Part shown: positions 22,052-30,051 of the stretch, one piece after another
Layout of the letters: each line of letters opens with the position of its first letter
How positions within the stretch are numbered: the first letter of the stretch is position 1
Assembly: GCA_028691435.1 (NCBI GenBank)
Contig: JAQUZG010000006.1
Location: 6,998 to 38,582 of the forward strand
Length of the DNA: 31,585 nt
Source: Candidatus Iainarchaeum sp.
GTDB lineage: Archaea > Iainarchaeota > Iainarchaeia > Iainarchaeales > JAAZKV01
Direction: 5' to 3'
Notes under the pieces: model-generated
Database searches by the model: none
What the model saw: the letters and a program-made list of their open reading frames with translations, nothing else
What the model was told of the DNA's origin: nothing
Position numbers and translations under genes: made by a program

Positions 22052-22947
22052 TTAATCACCTTTGGAACTCTTGACCTAATTAAAAATATAATGACTATTT
22101 GAATTAAAAGAGTCATTACAACTATTCCTAAAATTAATTCTTTACCAACAGTTGCTGATCCAACTGCAGAAGCAATAACTAAAAATGTTACTCCTAAAGA
22201 TGGAATTGCAGCAGCTACAATTAAATACATTAATGTCCAAAGATTAAGTTCCGCAGAATAATTTTTTATTGATTCAAATTGTTTTGCATTTAATGAACTA
22301 ATTTCTGATTCAAGTGCATGAACTACTGATCCACCACTACGCATAGTAGTTAATATTTGCCAGATTGTTTTTTTCAAAATATCTGATTTAGTTTTAAAAG
22401 CTAATTTTTCCAAAGCTTCAAATTCATTTATTCCAGTATTTACATCTAAAACAACATTTTCAAATTCTTTTGATACTTGTCCATAATCTGATATTGAAAT
22501 TTCCCTAATTGCTGAAAATAAACTAACTCCAGAAGATACTTGAATTAACATTGTTCTTAAAGCAAATAATAAATCTTGTTCAATAAGTTTTGCAATTTTA
22601 TTTGCTCTTATTCGTGGAAAAAATAAATGGAAAAAAAACATTAAAAAAAATGTTAAAAAAAATGAAAATATTGCAAAGATTAAAAATGTTGAATTAATAC
22701 TTTTAAAAATTAAAATTCCAAATAATGAATAAATTAATATTCCCATTATCCCCCAAATTAATGCTGAAAATAAACAAGCCATAGAATATCTTTCAGAATC
22801 AATATCCATTTCGGCTTTTTTTAAGTCAAATGAAAGAGAAAAAATTAATTTTGATATGTTTTTTCCAATAAATAAGAAGTTTGGTTTTAACTTCTTAGCA
22901 GATGTTAATGGAAATAGCATCAATGTAGGGTTTTGTATTTTATTCAT
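22048..22947 (-). CDS. Pilus platform membrane protein, TadC/FlaJ (GspF) family, copy 1 (299 aa)
   Basis: Residues about 60-112 hold two transmembrane helices (ALIWGIMGILIYSLFGILIF and a following Phe-rich one). The cytoplasmic F domain follows with EQDLLFALRTMLIQVSSGVS, GINEFEALEKLAFKTKSD and TTMRSGGSVVHALESEISSL. Two more membrane helices are at the C-terminus (YLIVAAAIPSLGVTFLVIAS; LGIVVMTLLIQIVIIFLI). The RSGG motif is shared with copy 2. Its start lies inside the end of the ATPase gene (8-base overlap), which fixes stoichiometric co-expression with its partner ATPase. Confidence 0.85.
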   Translation of the reverse strand: MNKIQNPTLMLFPLTSAKKLKPNFLFIGKNISKLIFSLSFDLKKAEMDIDSERYSMACLFSALIWGIMGILIYSLFGILIFKSINSTFLIFAIFSFFLTFFLMFFFHLFFPRIRANKIAKLIEQDLLFALRTMLIQVSSGVSLFSAIREISISDYGQVSKEFENVVLDVNTGINEFEALEKLAFKTKSDILKKTIWQILTTMRSGGSVVHALESEISSLNAKQFESIKNYSAELNLWTLMYLIVAAAIPSLGVTFLVIASAVGSATVGKELILGIVVMTLLIQIVIIFLIRSRVPKVIK

Positions 22948-25900
22948 TTAACATCATCCATTTAACTTTTTCAAATGTATAATTTGTTTTAATCATTTTT
23001 TGTATTTTTGATTTATCAGCATAAAATAATTTCATTACATACCCAATTGTATCAAGATCATCAATTTTTTGTTTTACCATCCATTCTAAAATTTCTTTAC
23101 GTTCTTCAATTTCTGAATAAATTTCATCTTCAGTTAATCCCGTATGAATATTTAATGTTGTTAATAATTTGTGAGGTTTATTTAATTGATCCCATGAATC
23201 TGAACGAGGCATCCATTTGTAAACAGTGTTTGCTTCAAGCCCTTTACCACTATTAGTATGTTCAATTTCTGCAATTTCATAAGTTCTTCTTTTGTTTGTT
23301 TTTCTGTCACGAAATTGTACAACAACTAAATCAATTAATTCTATTTGAACTGGAGGAATATTAATTGGAGCTTCACTTAATCTTCTTAAAACTTGATATG
23401 CTGAATTTGAGTGCATTGTTGAATAAATACTATGTCCTGTTTCTATTGCTTCCATCAAAACTTCAGCTTCTTTTTGTCGTCTTATTTCTCCAACAATTAT
23501 TCTATCTGGTCTCATTCTTAATGATGAAACCATACAATCAAGCATTGTAACTTCTCCAAGTCCTTCAGGATTTGGTGAACGAGTAACCATTGGAACCCAA
23601 TTCCATGTTAAAAATTTTGGAAGAGTTATTTCACGAACATCTTCAATTGAAATTAATCTATGATATGATGGAATAAATGAAAGTAATGTATTCAATGTAG
23701 AAGTTTTTCCAGATGCTGTCCCACCAGCAATTAAAACATTCATTTCATATTGCATAGCAAGCCAAAGAAATGCTGCCATCTCAGTATTCATTGTGTGTGC
23801 AATACCAACAAAATCAGTTATTGTCCAAGGCTTTCTTGCAAATCGTCTAATTGTAATAGTGTTTCCTTCAGAAGTTATTGGAAATAATGTGGCATTTACT
23901 CTGTCACCAGAAAGTAAATGAGCATCAAGAATTGGTTCAAGATTTGTTATTTGTCTTCCAATTTTTCTACCAATTAAAGATGCATAATTAAATATTTCTT
24001 CTTCACTAGCTAAAAAGAAATTTGTTTTTAACCAACCAAATGATAAATGATATACTGTTAAAGGAGTTTTTGAAGAATTGATTGTTACTTCTTCAAGTTT
24101 ATCATCACCAAGGATTACTTCAATATCTCCTAGACCATACATTTCATGAAGTATTGTCCCACAAAGAATCGGTAATAATTCATTAGATAACTTTGGTAAA
24201 TATTTTACAACAAATTTTTTTGATTCATCAAAAAACCTAGCTTTTAATTGTTTAGCTTTTTTTGGATCCATCATTTCATCAATTTCAATTGGGATTTGTT
24301 CAACAATTTCATCCTTGATAAAATCTAAAAATTTACTTGTATATGGCCCAATACATGGCATAGATAAACAATAAATTGGTCTTGACTCATTTATTACTTC
24401 AACAATTTTTATTTCAACCGGAACAAAATCAACAACAATATTATATGAATCAATAATTTTACCTTCAGGAATTGGCCTAAATTTTGTAGTAATTTTATTT
24501 TTTAAGATTACCAATGGATGATTTATTGACGCACGATAACTTAATTCAATAACACCAATTTCTTCAAATTGTTTTAGTATTATTTCTAAATCAAAATAAT
24601 TTAATCCAATTGCTTGAGATAACTTACCTGAATCAACAACTTTTCTTTCTTCAAGAATTTGAAAAATATAATCAATTGGAGTTTTCATTTGTGAATAATT
24701 TATTTTAGATTCGTCAAAATCATTTAATTCAATAACAGATTTATCAACATGCTTCCATTGAACATCAGATTTTACTTTTTTTAAGTTGTCTGATTTAACT
24801 GTCGCTTCTTTTATTTTTTCAACATCAAAGTTTTTATCTGTCAAATTAAATAAATCATCTTCTGCAAGAAATCTTTTTTCATCAAAATCTTCCTTAGTTG
24901 GTTTTTCAATAATCATGTCTGCAGAAGAAAAAGTCTTCCAACTAACACCACTCTTAAAATCTTTAAAATTATAATCCTTAGGCTTGTCAATAATCCTGAT
25001 ATCATCATCCCATGAAAGATTAGGATCATCACGAAAAACCTTCCACTTTGGCTCAAGAGTATGTTTTGAAGAATTATTATTTTCAATTAATTTAGGTTCA
25101 TTCACCAAAGGTAATTCATTTTTACTCAATTGCTCTGATTTTTCAGTTATTTCTTTTTTTAACCAATTTAAATCTAAATTACTTTTACTTTCAGAATCAG
25201 TTTTATTTTCAACATCATTTTTATTTTCATTAGAAGAATTATTAATTTCATTAATCAATTTTTCAATTGAATTAGATTCATTTAATTTAGTTTTTGAATT
25301 TTCATTAATTTGCTCTTTAACCTTGTTTTTATCCATTTTTTCCAATTCATCAATTAAATTTGATGAAAAATTATTTTTTGATTGACTGGTTAATTTATTA
25401 TTTTCACTCACATTTTCAATAACATTTTCTTTTAATTCGTCAAAAATTTTTTCTTTTGCAGACAAATTATTATTGATATCAGTCAAATATTTTGAAATTG
25501 AATTAGGATCTTTTTCTTTAAATGAAAAAATTTTTTCTTTAATATTAGATTTATCCAAATTTTTAGGTGAATTGAAGTCATCTTTTTTTGGCTTTTCAAT
25601 AATCATATCGTTAGAAGAAAAAGTCTTCCAACTAACACCACTCTTAAAATCTTTAAAATTATACACCTTAGGCTTATCAATAACCTTAACATCATCATCC
25701 CAAGAAATATCCTTATCATCACGAAAAACCTTCCACCTAGGAGACTTAGAATACTCAATAAAATCTTTTTCTTTTGGCTTTTCAATAACAGACTCAGAAG
25801 AAGAAAAAACCTTCCACCTAGGATCCCTAACATAATTAATAAAATCCTTTCTTTTTGGCTTTTCAATAACAGACTCAGAAGAAGAAAAAACCTTCCACCT

Positions 25901-26170
25901 AGGAGACTTAGAATACTCAATAAAATCTTTTAATTCAGGACGTTCAATTGTTTCTAAATCAAAAGGATCATCAACAGGATAATTATAAAATACTCTCCAA
26001 TCAGTATCACTTGAATTAAATTTTGTTTTTTTTGATTTATCAATAGATGAATTAACTATTTTTTTTAATGATTCGTCAATATTAGTTTTTTTGAAATTAT
26101 TTTTCACAGCACCATTATTTTTAATTTTAATAATTTCTTTTTCAAATAAATCTTTTTTCTTAATATTCAA
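22940..26170 (-). CDS. Secretion/pilus ATPase (CpaF/TadA/FlaI type) with repeat-bearing N-terminal extension (1076 aa)
   Basis: The C-terminal half is a type II/IV secretion ATPase: Walker A GGTASGKTS (816-824), Asp box ISIEDVREI, Walker B region RMRPDRIIVGEIR, His box YSTMHSNSAYQ. It powers pilin polymerisation at the membrane. A winged-helix-like domain lies at about 493-553 (FQILEERKVVDSGKLSQAIG then LEIILKQFEEIGVIELSYRA). Residues about 45-200 and 370-430 carry a repeated motif, P-R-W-K-V-F ... EKP-x3-DF (about eight copies, some with a SWDDD insert), separated by a Lys/Asn/Glu-rich disordered or coiled-coil stretch. FlaI-type ATPases are usually 500-600 residues, so about 450 residues are extra. 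The start is TTG at 26170 with GGTG upstream; the frame has no ATG nearby. First gene of the pilus operon. Confidence 0.9.
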   Translation of the reverse strand: MNIKKKDLFEKEIIKIKNNGAVKNNFKKTNIDESLKKIVNSSIDKSKKTKFNSSDTDWRVFYNYPVDDPFDLETIERPELKDFIEYSKSPRWKVFSSSESVIEKPKRKDFINYVRDPRWKVFSSSESVIEKPKEKDFIEYSKSPRWKVFRDDKDISWDDDVKVIDKPKVYNFKDFKSGVSWKTFSSNDMIIEKPKKDDFNSPKNLDKSNIKEKIFSFKEKDPNSISKYLTDINNNLSAKEKIFDELKENVIENVSENNKLTSQSKNNFSSNLIDELEKMDKNKVKEQINENSKTKLNESNSIEKLINEINNSSNENKNDVENKTDSESKSNLDLNWLKKEITEKSEQLSKNELPLVNEPKLIENNNSSKHTLEPKWKVFRDDPNLSWDDDIRIIDKPKDYNFKDFKSGVSWKTFSSADMIIEKPTKEDFDEKRFLAEDDLFNLTDKNFDVEKIKEATVKSDNLKKVKSDVQWKHVDKSVIELNDFDESKINYSQMKTPIDYIFQILEERKVVDSGKLSQAIGLNYFDLEIILKQFEEIGVIELSYRASINHPLVILKNKITTKFRPIPEGKIIDSYNIVVDFVPVEIKIVEVINESRPIYCLSMPCIGPYTSKFLDFIKDEIVEQIPIEIDEMMDPKKAKQLKARFFDESKKFVVKYLPKLSNELLPILCGTILHEMYGLGDIEVILGDDKLEEVTINSSKTPLTVYHLSFGWLKTNFFLASEEEIFNYASLIGRKIGRQITNLEPILDAHLLSGDRVNATLFPITSEGNTITIRRFARKPWTITDFVGIAHTMNTEMAAFLWLAMQYEMNVLIAGGTASGKTSTLNTLLSFIPSYHRLISIEDVREITLPKFLTWNWVPMVTRSPNPEGLGEVTMLDCMVSSLRMRPDRIIVGEIRRQKEAEVLMEAIETGHSIYSTMHSNSAYQVLRRLSEAPINIPPVQIELIDLVVVQFRDRKTNKRRTYEIAEIEHTNSGKGLEANTVYKWMPRSDSWDQLNKPHKLLTTLNIHTGLTEDEIYSEIEERKEILEWMVKQKIDDLDTIGYVMKLFYADKSKIQKMIKTNYTFEKVKWMMLNE
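24899..25055 (-). repeat. Intragenic repeat block B in the pilus ATPase gene
   Basis: This block repeats the sequence at 25589-25740. A 51-base run (24923-24973) is identical to 25613-25663, and most flanking bases also match. It encodes W-K-V-F-R-D-D ... SWDDD ... DKPK ... SGVSWKTFSS. Identity at wobble positions indicates recent duplication or gene conversion. Confidence 0.85.
25589..25930 (-). repeat. Intragenic tandem repeat block A in the pilus ATPase gene
   Basis: Two 52-base runs, 25772-25823 and 25853-25904, are identical and 81 bases (27 codons) apart. A 34-base run at 25737-25770 recurs at 25897-25930. They encode the SPRWKVFSSSESVIEKPK repeat. The 3' part (25589-25740) is duplicated again at 24899-25055. 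Confidence 0.88.
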
Positions 26171-26333
26171 ATTAACACCACAAAACTATTCATTAGAAGC
26201 ATAAAATAATAATATTTTTCTATTATTAATACTTTCTTTAAACAAGAAATTTCAAAAAAATATATTATTAACAATTAAATTTAATTTGTGGTTAAATCAA
26301 TATCTTTTAATAGTAGTATTTCATTAATAAATT

Positions 26334-27029
26334 ATGAACGCAATTGAAGAAGAATTAAATAATTTAAAAAAAATTACTACTAACAAAATAGACGATAATA
26401 AAATTGAAAAAAAGAAAATATTTAATTTAATAAAAAATGAAGTTGATGAATTTGATCAAATTTCTTATTTGTTATCAAATGAGAAAAAAATTGCTAATGA
26501 ACTAAAAAATGAATTAAATTTTATAACTGATAACCAAGTGTTAATTCAAAATATTCTTTCTGAATTAAATTTTGAAACAATTATCGCATTAATTAGAGAA
26601 ATTGATAAAGCCAATTTTAATCCAATAATAGTTTTAACAAAAGATCCATATGTTTCATTTAAACGAAAAATACAAAATACAAAAATTAATATTGAAAACA
26701 TAACATTTATTGATACAATTTCAAAATCATTTATGAAAAATAATATTGAAAAAAATGTTTATTATGTTGATTCATTACAAAACTTAACCCAATTACAAAT
26801 AGTTTGTACAAAAATAATAAATGAAAATCAAAAATCACAATTTATTTTTGATTCAATCGATGTTTTAGAATTATTTCATTCAGACGAAATAATAATAAAA
26901 TTTTTTTATAGTTTTACTAGATTAATGAATTCAAAGAATAAAAATTGTTATTATTTATTAAATAATCATAAGCTGGTTTCAAAAATTAATCAATTTTTTG
27001 ATAAATTAACCGTAATTGAAAAAATATAG
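26334..27029 (+). CDS. KaiC/RecA-like protein without P-loop, paralog A (231 aa)
   Basis: I recognise no named family. Residues about 1-65 are charged and helical; about 80-231 alternate strands and helices in an alpha/beta pattern: FNPIIVLTKDPYV, NITFIDTISKS, NVYYVDSLQNLTQLQIVCTK, SQFIFDSIDVLELF, KNCYYLLNNHK. The F-D-S-I-D segment resembles the Walker B strand of KaiC-like ATPases, but no Walker A (GxxGxGKT) is present. The YVDSLQNLTQLQIVCTKII / FDS pattern recurs in the product of 28446-28988 (YIGDCSNLTKIQIILNKII / FDS), so they are paralogs. It is first in a four-gene operon divergent from the pilus operon. Probable role: structural or regulatory partner in the pilus motor. It might be leaderless; ATG at 26334. 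Confidence 0.6.
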   Translation: MNAIEEELNNLKKITTNKIDDNKIEKKKIFNLIKNEVDEFDQISYLLSNEKKIANELKNELNFITDNQVLIQNILSELNFETIIALIREIDKANFNPIIVLTKDPYVSFKRKIQNTKINIENITFIDTISKSFMKNNIEKNVYYVDSLQNLTQLQIVCTKIINENQKSQFIFDSIDVLELFHSDEIIIKFFYSFTRLMNSKNKNCYYLLNNHKLVSKINQFFDKLTVIEKI

Positions 27030-27036
27030 TGATATT

Positions 27037-27774
27037 ATGTACATACCAAGAAAAATAATTTATTCAACATTCACAATAATTTTTGCTTTAGCAATAATTT
27101 TAATGATTATAAATATTTTTTTAACACAAGGTATTTTAATTCAAAATCCAAAAATAAGTATTGTTAAAAAAAATTTAGAACTAGGATTTGATTTAAAAAA
27201 TTCTTCAAATCACATTATAAAAGACATCACAGTAACAATTGTCGGAAGTGATAAACCATTATCTAATCCATTAAATCCAGAAAACGAGAAATTAAATTAT
27301 TATATTAAAAATATTAATCCTGATGAAAATTTAAAAATAAACTACACATTTGAATTTAAAAAAGAAGATATTTATTATTATGTTTATTTTAATGCTCCAT
27401 TTGAAAAACAACAAAAAATAGAATTTAAAATTGATGATTCTTTATTAAATCCCATTTCTATGGAAATCATGGATCTTCCATTAGCAGAAAATAATGAAAG
27501 TTTAAACATTGGTACAGAATATACTTTTTTAATAAAATTATGTAATCTTACAAAATCAAAATTACAAAATATAATACTAACAAGAACTGTTTATGGAGAT
27601 TATTTTAAAGAAAAAGAATTACCAATACAGGTTAGTTTAGAAAGTGAATGCAAAACATTATATTATACTTTAACTCCAATTAATCCAGGTAAGACAAAAG
27701 TTGATTTTGTGGTAGCTGTAAATAATTGGGAAGATAAAATTACAAAAGAATTATTGATTAATGGAGCAGAATAA
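27037..27774 (+). CDS. Membrane-anchored protein with extracellular Ig-like domains (245 aa)
   Basis: An N-terminal membrane anchor (IIYSTFTIIFALAIILMIIN, about residues 6-30) is followed by about 215 residues of predicted beta strands. Two domains can be guessed: GFDLKNSSNHIIKDITVTIV...YYVYFNAPFE, and YTFLIKLCNLTKSKLQNIIL...NPGKTKVDFVVAVNNW. The second has the 'K-L-x-N..P-G-x-T' look of CARDB/DUF11-type adhesion domains. It could do the job of ArlF/ArlG-like external stator proteins, but no direct similarity was seen. ATG 27037 follows GTGAT. An in-frame TTG at 27016 would overlap the previous gene. It lies 7 bases after gene A. Confidence 0.6.
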   Translation: MYIPRKIIYSTFTIIFALAIILMIINIFLTQGILIQNPKISIVKKNLELGFDLKNSSNHIIKDITVTIVGSDKPLSNPLNPENEKLNYYIKNINPDENLKINYTFEFKKEDIYYYVYFNAPFEKQQKIEFKIDDSLLNPISMEIMDLPLAENNESLNIGTEYTFLIKLCNLTKSKLQNIILTRTVYGDYFKEKELPIQVSLESECKTLYYTLTPINPGKTKVDFVVAVNNWEDKITKELLINGAE

Positions 27775-27783
27775 GGTGAAAAA

Positions 27784-28434
27784 ATGATTGAAAATAATAG
27801 TTCAATAATTGAAATAATTCAAAAGATGGTTCAAGAAGGTCAATCAAATGAAGATATTGTAAAAACACTTCAAGGATTAGGTGTTGAAAAAGAACAAGCA
27901 AAAAGACTTTTATTAATAGCTGAAGCGGACACATTCACTCTATTAAAAAAAGAAATTAATGCTCTTGTTGCTAGTGAACTAGAAGATAAAAGAAAAGAAT
28001 TTGAAAGTTTAATTGAGCAAGATATAAAAAAAATTGAGGAAAAAGAAAAAATTGAAATTAAAAAAATGGCAGAAAATGAATTAAATGAAGTAGTAATTGA
28101 CATAAAAGAAGATATAAAAAAATATCAAAGTAAAATTGATGAAAATATTGAATCATCTCAAAAGACAGTTAATCTTGTTAAAATTTCATTAGACACATTA
28201 AATCAAAAATCTTCACAACTTGAATTAGATGTAGAACAATTAAAGGTTCACAAATTTAGAAAAAGTTCAAAAATTATTTCATATTTATTTTTATCCCTTG
28301 GATTAATAATCTTAGTTTTTGCATTATATTTAATGTTTTTAAATTTTGATAAAATCGATATGTCGCAAATTATATTAATATCCATCGCACTTCTTGGAAG
28401 CATTTCATTAATGTTTGCAAGCGTACTAACTTAA
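27784..28434 (+). CDS. Coiled-coil protein with two C-terminal membrane helices (216 aa)
   Basis: Residues about 1-45 form a short helical domain (IIQKMVQEGQSNEDIVKTLQ, then LGVEKEQAKRLLLIAE), similar in look to small UBA- or SHOCT-like helix pairs. Residues about 55-160 are a long Glu/Lys-rich coiled coil. The C-terminus has two transmembrane helices (IISYLFLSLGLIILVFALYL and ILISIALLGSISLMFASVLT). The bulk would be cytoplasmic and membrane-tethered. Its place between the two KaiC-like genes suggests an adaptor or scaffold, comparable in layout (not in sequence) to ArlX or ArlC/D/E. GGTGA before the ATG supports the start. Confidence 0.6.
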   Translation: MIENNSSIIEIIQKMVQEGQSNEDIVKTLQGLGVEKEQAKRLLLIAEADTFTLLKKEINALVASELEDKRKEFESLIEQDIKKIEEKEKIEIKKMAENELNEVVIDIKEDIKKYQSKIDENIESSQKTVNLVKISLDTLNQKSSQLELDVEQLKVHKFRKSSKIISYLFLSLGLIILVFALYLMFLNFDKIDMSQIILISIALLGSISLMFASVLT

Positions 28435-28445
28435 GTGAGATTTAA

Positions 28446-28988
28446 ATGAATACACAATTTTTAAAAGAAGTTATTTCAAAAATAGATGTTAATTCATCAT
28501 TAATAATTATTAATCAAAAACAATACATTGATTCAATAAAATATATGGTTAAAGAATTAGAAAACAAAAATTTAATTTTAATAGCAACTACAAAAAACAC
28601 AATAAATGAATTTATTAATAAAAATAATACTAATAATCAGATTTTTTTAATTGATTGCTTTTCAAAAGAAAGTTTAAATTTAAAAAATTATTTTTATATT
28701 GGAGATTGTTCAAATTTAACAAAAATACAAATAATCCTTAATAAAATAATTAATGATAAAAAATTTATTGTATTATTTGATTCATTAAGTGTTACTTCAA
28801 TTTATAATAAATCAAAAGATGTGGGTAGATTTATTTATTTTTTAAATAACAAATTAAAATTACAAGAATGTTCAATAATTTACTTTATTATTGATGAAAC
28901 TATTGAAGAAGAAATCTTAAATTTTACAAAAGAATTGTGTGACAATAATTATGATTTTTCAAAAGTTATTTTAGATTCAATTGAATAA
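28446..28988 (+). CDS. KaiC/RecA-like protein without P-loop, paralog B (180 aa)
   Basis: The protein is an alpha/beta domain similar to the C-terminal half of paralog A: SSLIIINQKQYIDSIKYMVK, NLILIATTKN, QIFLIDCFSKE, FYIGDCSNLTKIQIILNKII, FIVLFDSLSVTSIY, CSIIYFIIDE. It follows the strand order of a KaiC/FlaH-like RecA fold from the second strand on. The first strand (SLIIINQKQ) stands where Walker A would be, without any GKT. So ATP binding is unlikely. It ends the rightward operon and converges on the intact KaiC gene (21-base gap). AGTGAG lies just before the ATG. Confidence 0.6.
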   Translation: MNTQFLKEVISKIDVNSSLIIINQKQYIDSIKYMVKELENKNLILIATTKNTINEFINKNNTNNQIFLIDCFSKESLNLKNYFYIGDCSNLTKIQIILNKIINDKKFIVLFDSLSVTSIYNKSKDVGRFIYFLNNKLKLQECSIIYFIIDETIEEEILNFTKELCDNNYDFSKVILDSIE

Positions 28989-29009
28989 AAAATAAATTAA
29001 ATTTAATAA

Positions 29010-29789
29010 TTAAAATACTTCAACATCAGGATAAATTACTATTCCATCATCTTCAAAACTCATTGCACAAATTTTATTAGTGTGATTTGTTCCACGCATT
29101 TTTAATATTTCAAGGGCATGAATTCTTAGCCCTTTTTCTTCATCATGATTATAAAATAAGGAAATGACAGCATCTGCAATAAATGCTAAACTTCCTTCTT
29201 TTCCTTCAAATTCAAATGGAGATTTTTCAACAACCACCATTGAAGTTACCCCCCATCGATTCAATAGATTAAATATTTCAAGCACTTTTTCTCGTTGTTT
29301 ATATTCATCAGAAAATAATAAACTATATGCAGTTATTGAATCAATAACTATTCGCTTTGCATTAATTTCTGTTAAAACATCTTTTATTTGTGCTCCACCT
29401 TCTTCAATAATTGATGTTACTTGATGTGGTTTAAAAGATAAAAATCTAAATTTTTTTTCAGCTTCAAGTTTAGCAAAATCCCACCCAAATTGAAGTGAAT
29501 GAGTATATAATGAATTTTTTGATTCTTCAAATGAAATAAAAACTCCATTTTCATCAAATTCAGTTATCCCTTTATATAAAAATTCTAAACTAAATAAAGT
29601 CTTTCCAGTACCTGCTGAACCAACTAAAAGAACAGATGAGTTTTTTTCAAATCCGCCTTCAATTAAACCATCAAATCCAACAATCCCAGTCTTAACACGA
29701 TCAACTGATTTAACAACATTTAATGTTTGATTTGATCTAGATGAAATTTCATTAGATACAATATCAACAATTTTTAAATTATCCACCAT
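29010..29789 (-). CDS. KaiC-family ATPase (single domain, 259 aa)
   Basis: This is a single KaiC/RadA-like domain: GIVGFDGLIEGGFEKNSSVL, Walker A GSAGTGKT (57-64), the SFEES catalytic-Glu motif, Walker B region RIVIDSITAYSLLFSDEYK, then HALEILKMRGTNHTNKICAM, typical of archaeal KaiC-like proteins. The first 30 residues are an added helical segment. In archaella, the KaiC relative ArlH (FlaH) binds ATP under the FlaI motor and switches it. No separate ArlH is seen here, so this protein is a candidate for that part, though it keeps both Walker motifs. I start at ATG 29789: the GTG at 29798 is part of the AAGTGAT ribosome site. Confidence 0.85.
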   Translation of the reverse strand: MVDNLKIVDIVSNEISSRSNQTLNVVKSVDRVKTGIVGFDGLIEGGFEKNSSVLLVGSAGTGKTLFSLEFLYKGITEFDENGVFISFEESKNSLYTHSLQFGWDFAKLEAEKKFRFLSFKPHQVTSIIEEGGAQIKDVLTEINAKRIVIDSITAYSLLFSDEYKQREKVLEIFNLLNRWGVTSMVVVEKSPFEFEGKEGSLAFIADAVISLFYNHDEEKGLRIHALEILKMRGTNHTNKICAMSFEDDGIVIYPDVEVF

Positions 29790-29916
29790 TTTTATCACTT
29801 AAATTAAATATATAATAAATAAACTAATCACATTATTTATATAAATCTATTTGCAATATAATAAACACCAAAATTTTCATAAATATATTAAAAATCAAAA
29901 AAGAAAATAAAAGTAA

Positions 29917-29926
29917 CTTTTAAAAA
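29917..29926 (+). promoter_or_regulatory. TATA box of tRNA-Pro
   Basis: ACTTTTAAAAAG (centre about 31 bases before the tRNA 5' end) fits archaeal tRNA promoter geometry. A second candidate, the symmetric ATTTATATAAAT at 29835-29846, is better placed for the divergent KaiC gene. Confidence 0.5.
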
Positions 29927-29952
29927 GAAATCTTAAGTGAAATTAGTATAGT

Positions 29953-30025
29953 GGGGTATTAGTCTAGCCTGGTAGGACCGGCGCTTTGGGAGCGTCAAAC
30001 CGGGGTTCAAATCCTCGATGCCCCA
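29953..30025 (+). tRNA. tRNA-Pro (anticodon UGG)
   Basis: The cloverleaf folds fully: acceptor GGGGTAT/ATGCCCC with one G-T pair, D stem GTCT/GGAC, anticodon stem GGCGC/GCGTC with loop TTTGGGA (anticodon TGG at 34-36), T arm CGGGG-TTCAAAT-CCTCG, discriminator A. No CCA is encoded and no intron is seen. It is followed by TCTATTTTTTT, a likely Pol terminator. Confidence 0.93.
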
Positions 30026-30051
30026 TCTATTTTTTTAAAAAAGTGAAAATT

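Noticed and set aside
24786..25835. Plus-strand Ser/Phe/Leu-rich open frames opposite the ATPase extension
   Set aside because: They mirror the Lys/Glu/Asn-rich coding sequence on the other strand and its repeats; no ribosome sites or recognisable domains.
29986..30051. Longer start for the small membrane protein, running from within tRNA-Pro
   Set aside because: The extra residues are translated from the tRNA gene. The ATG at 30052 has a ribosome site.
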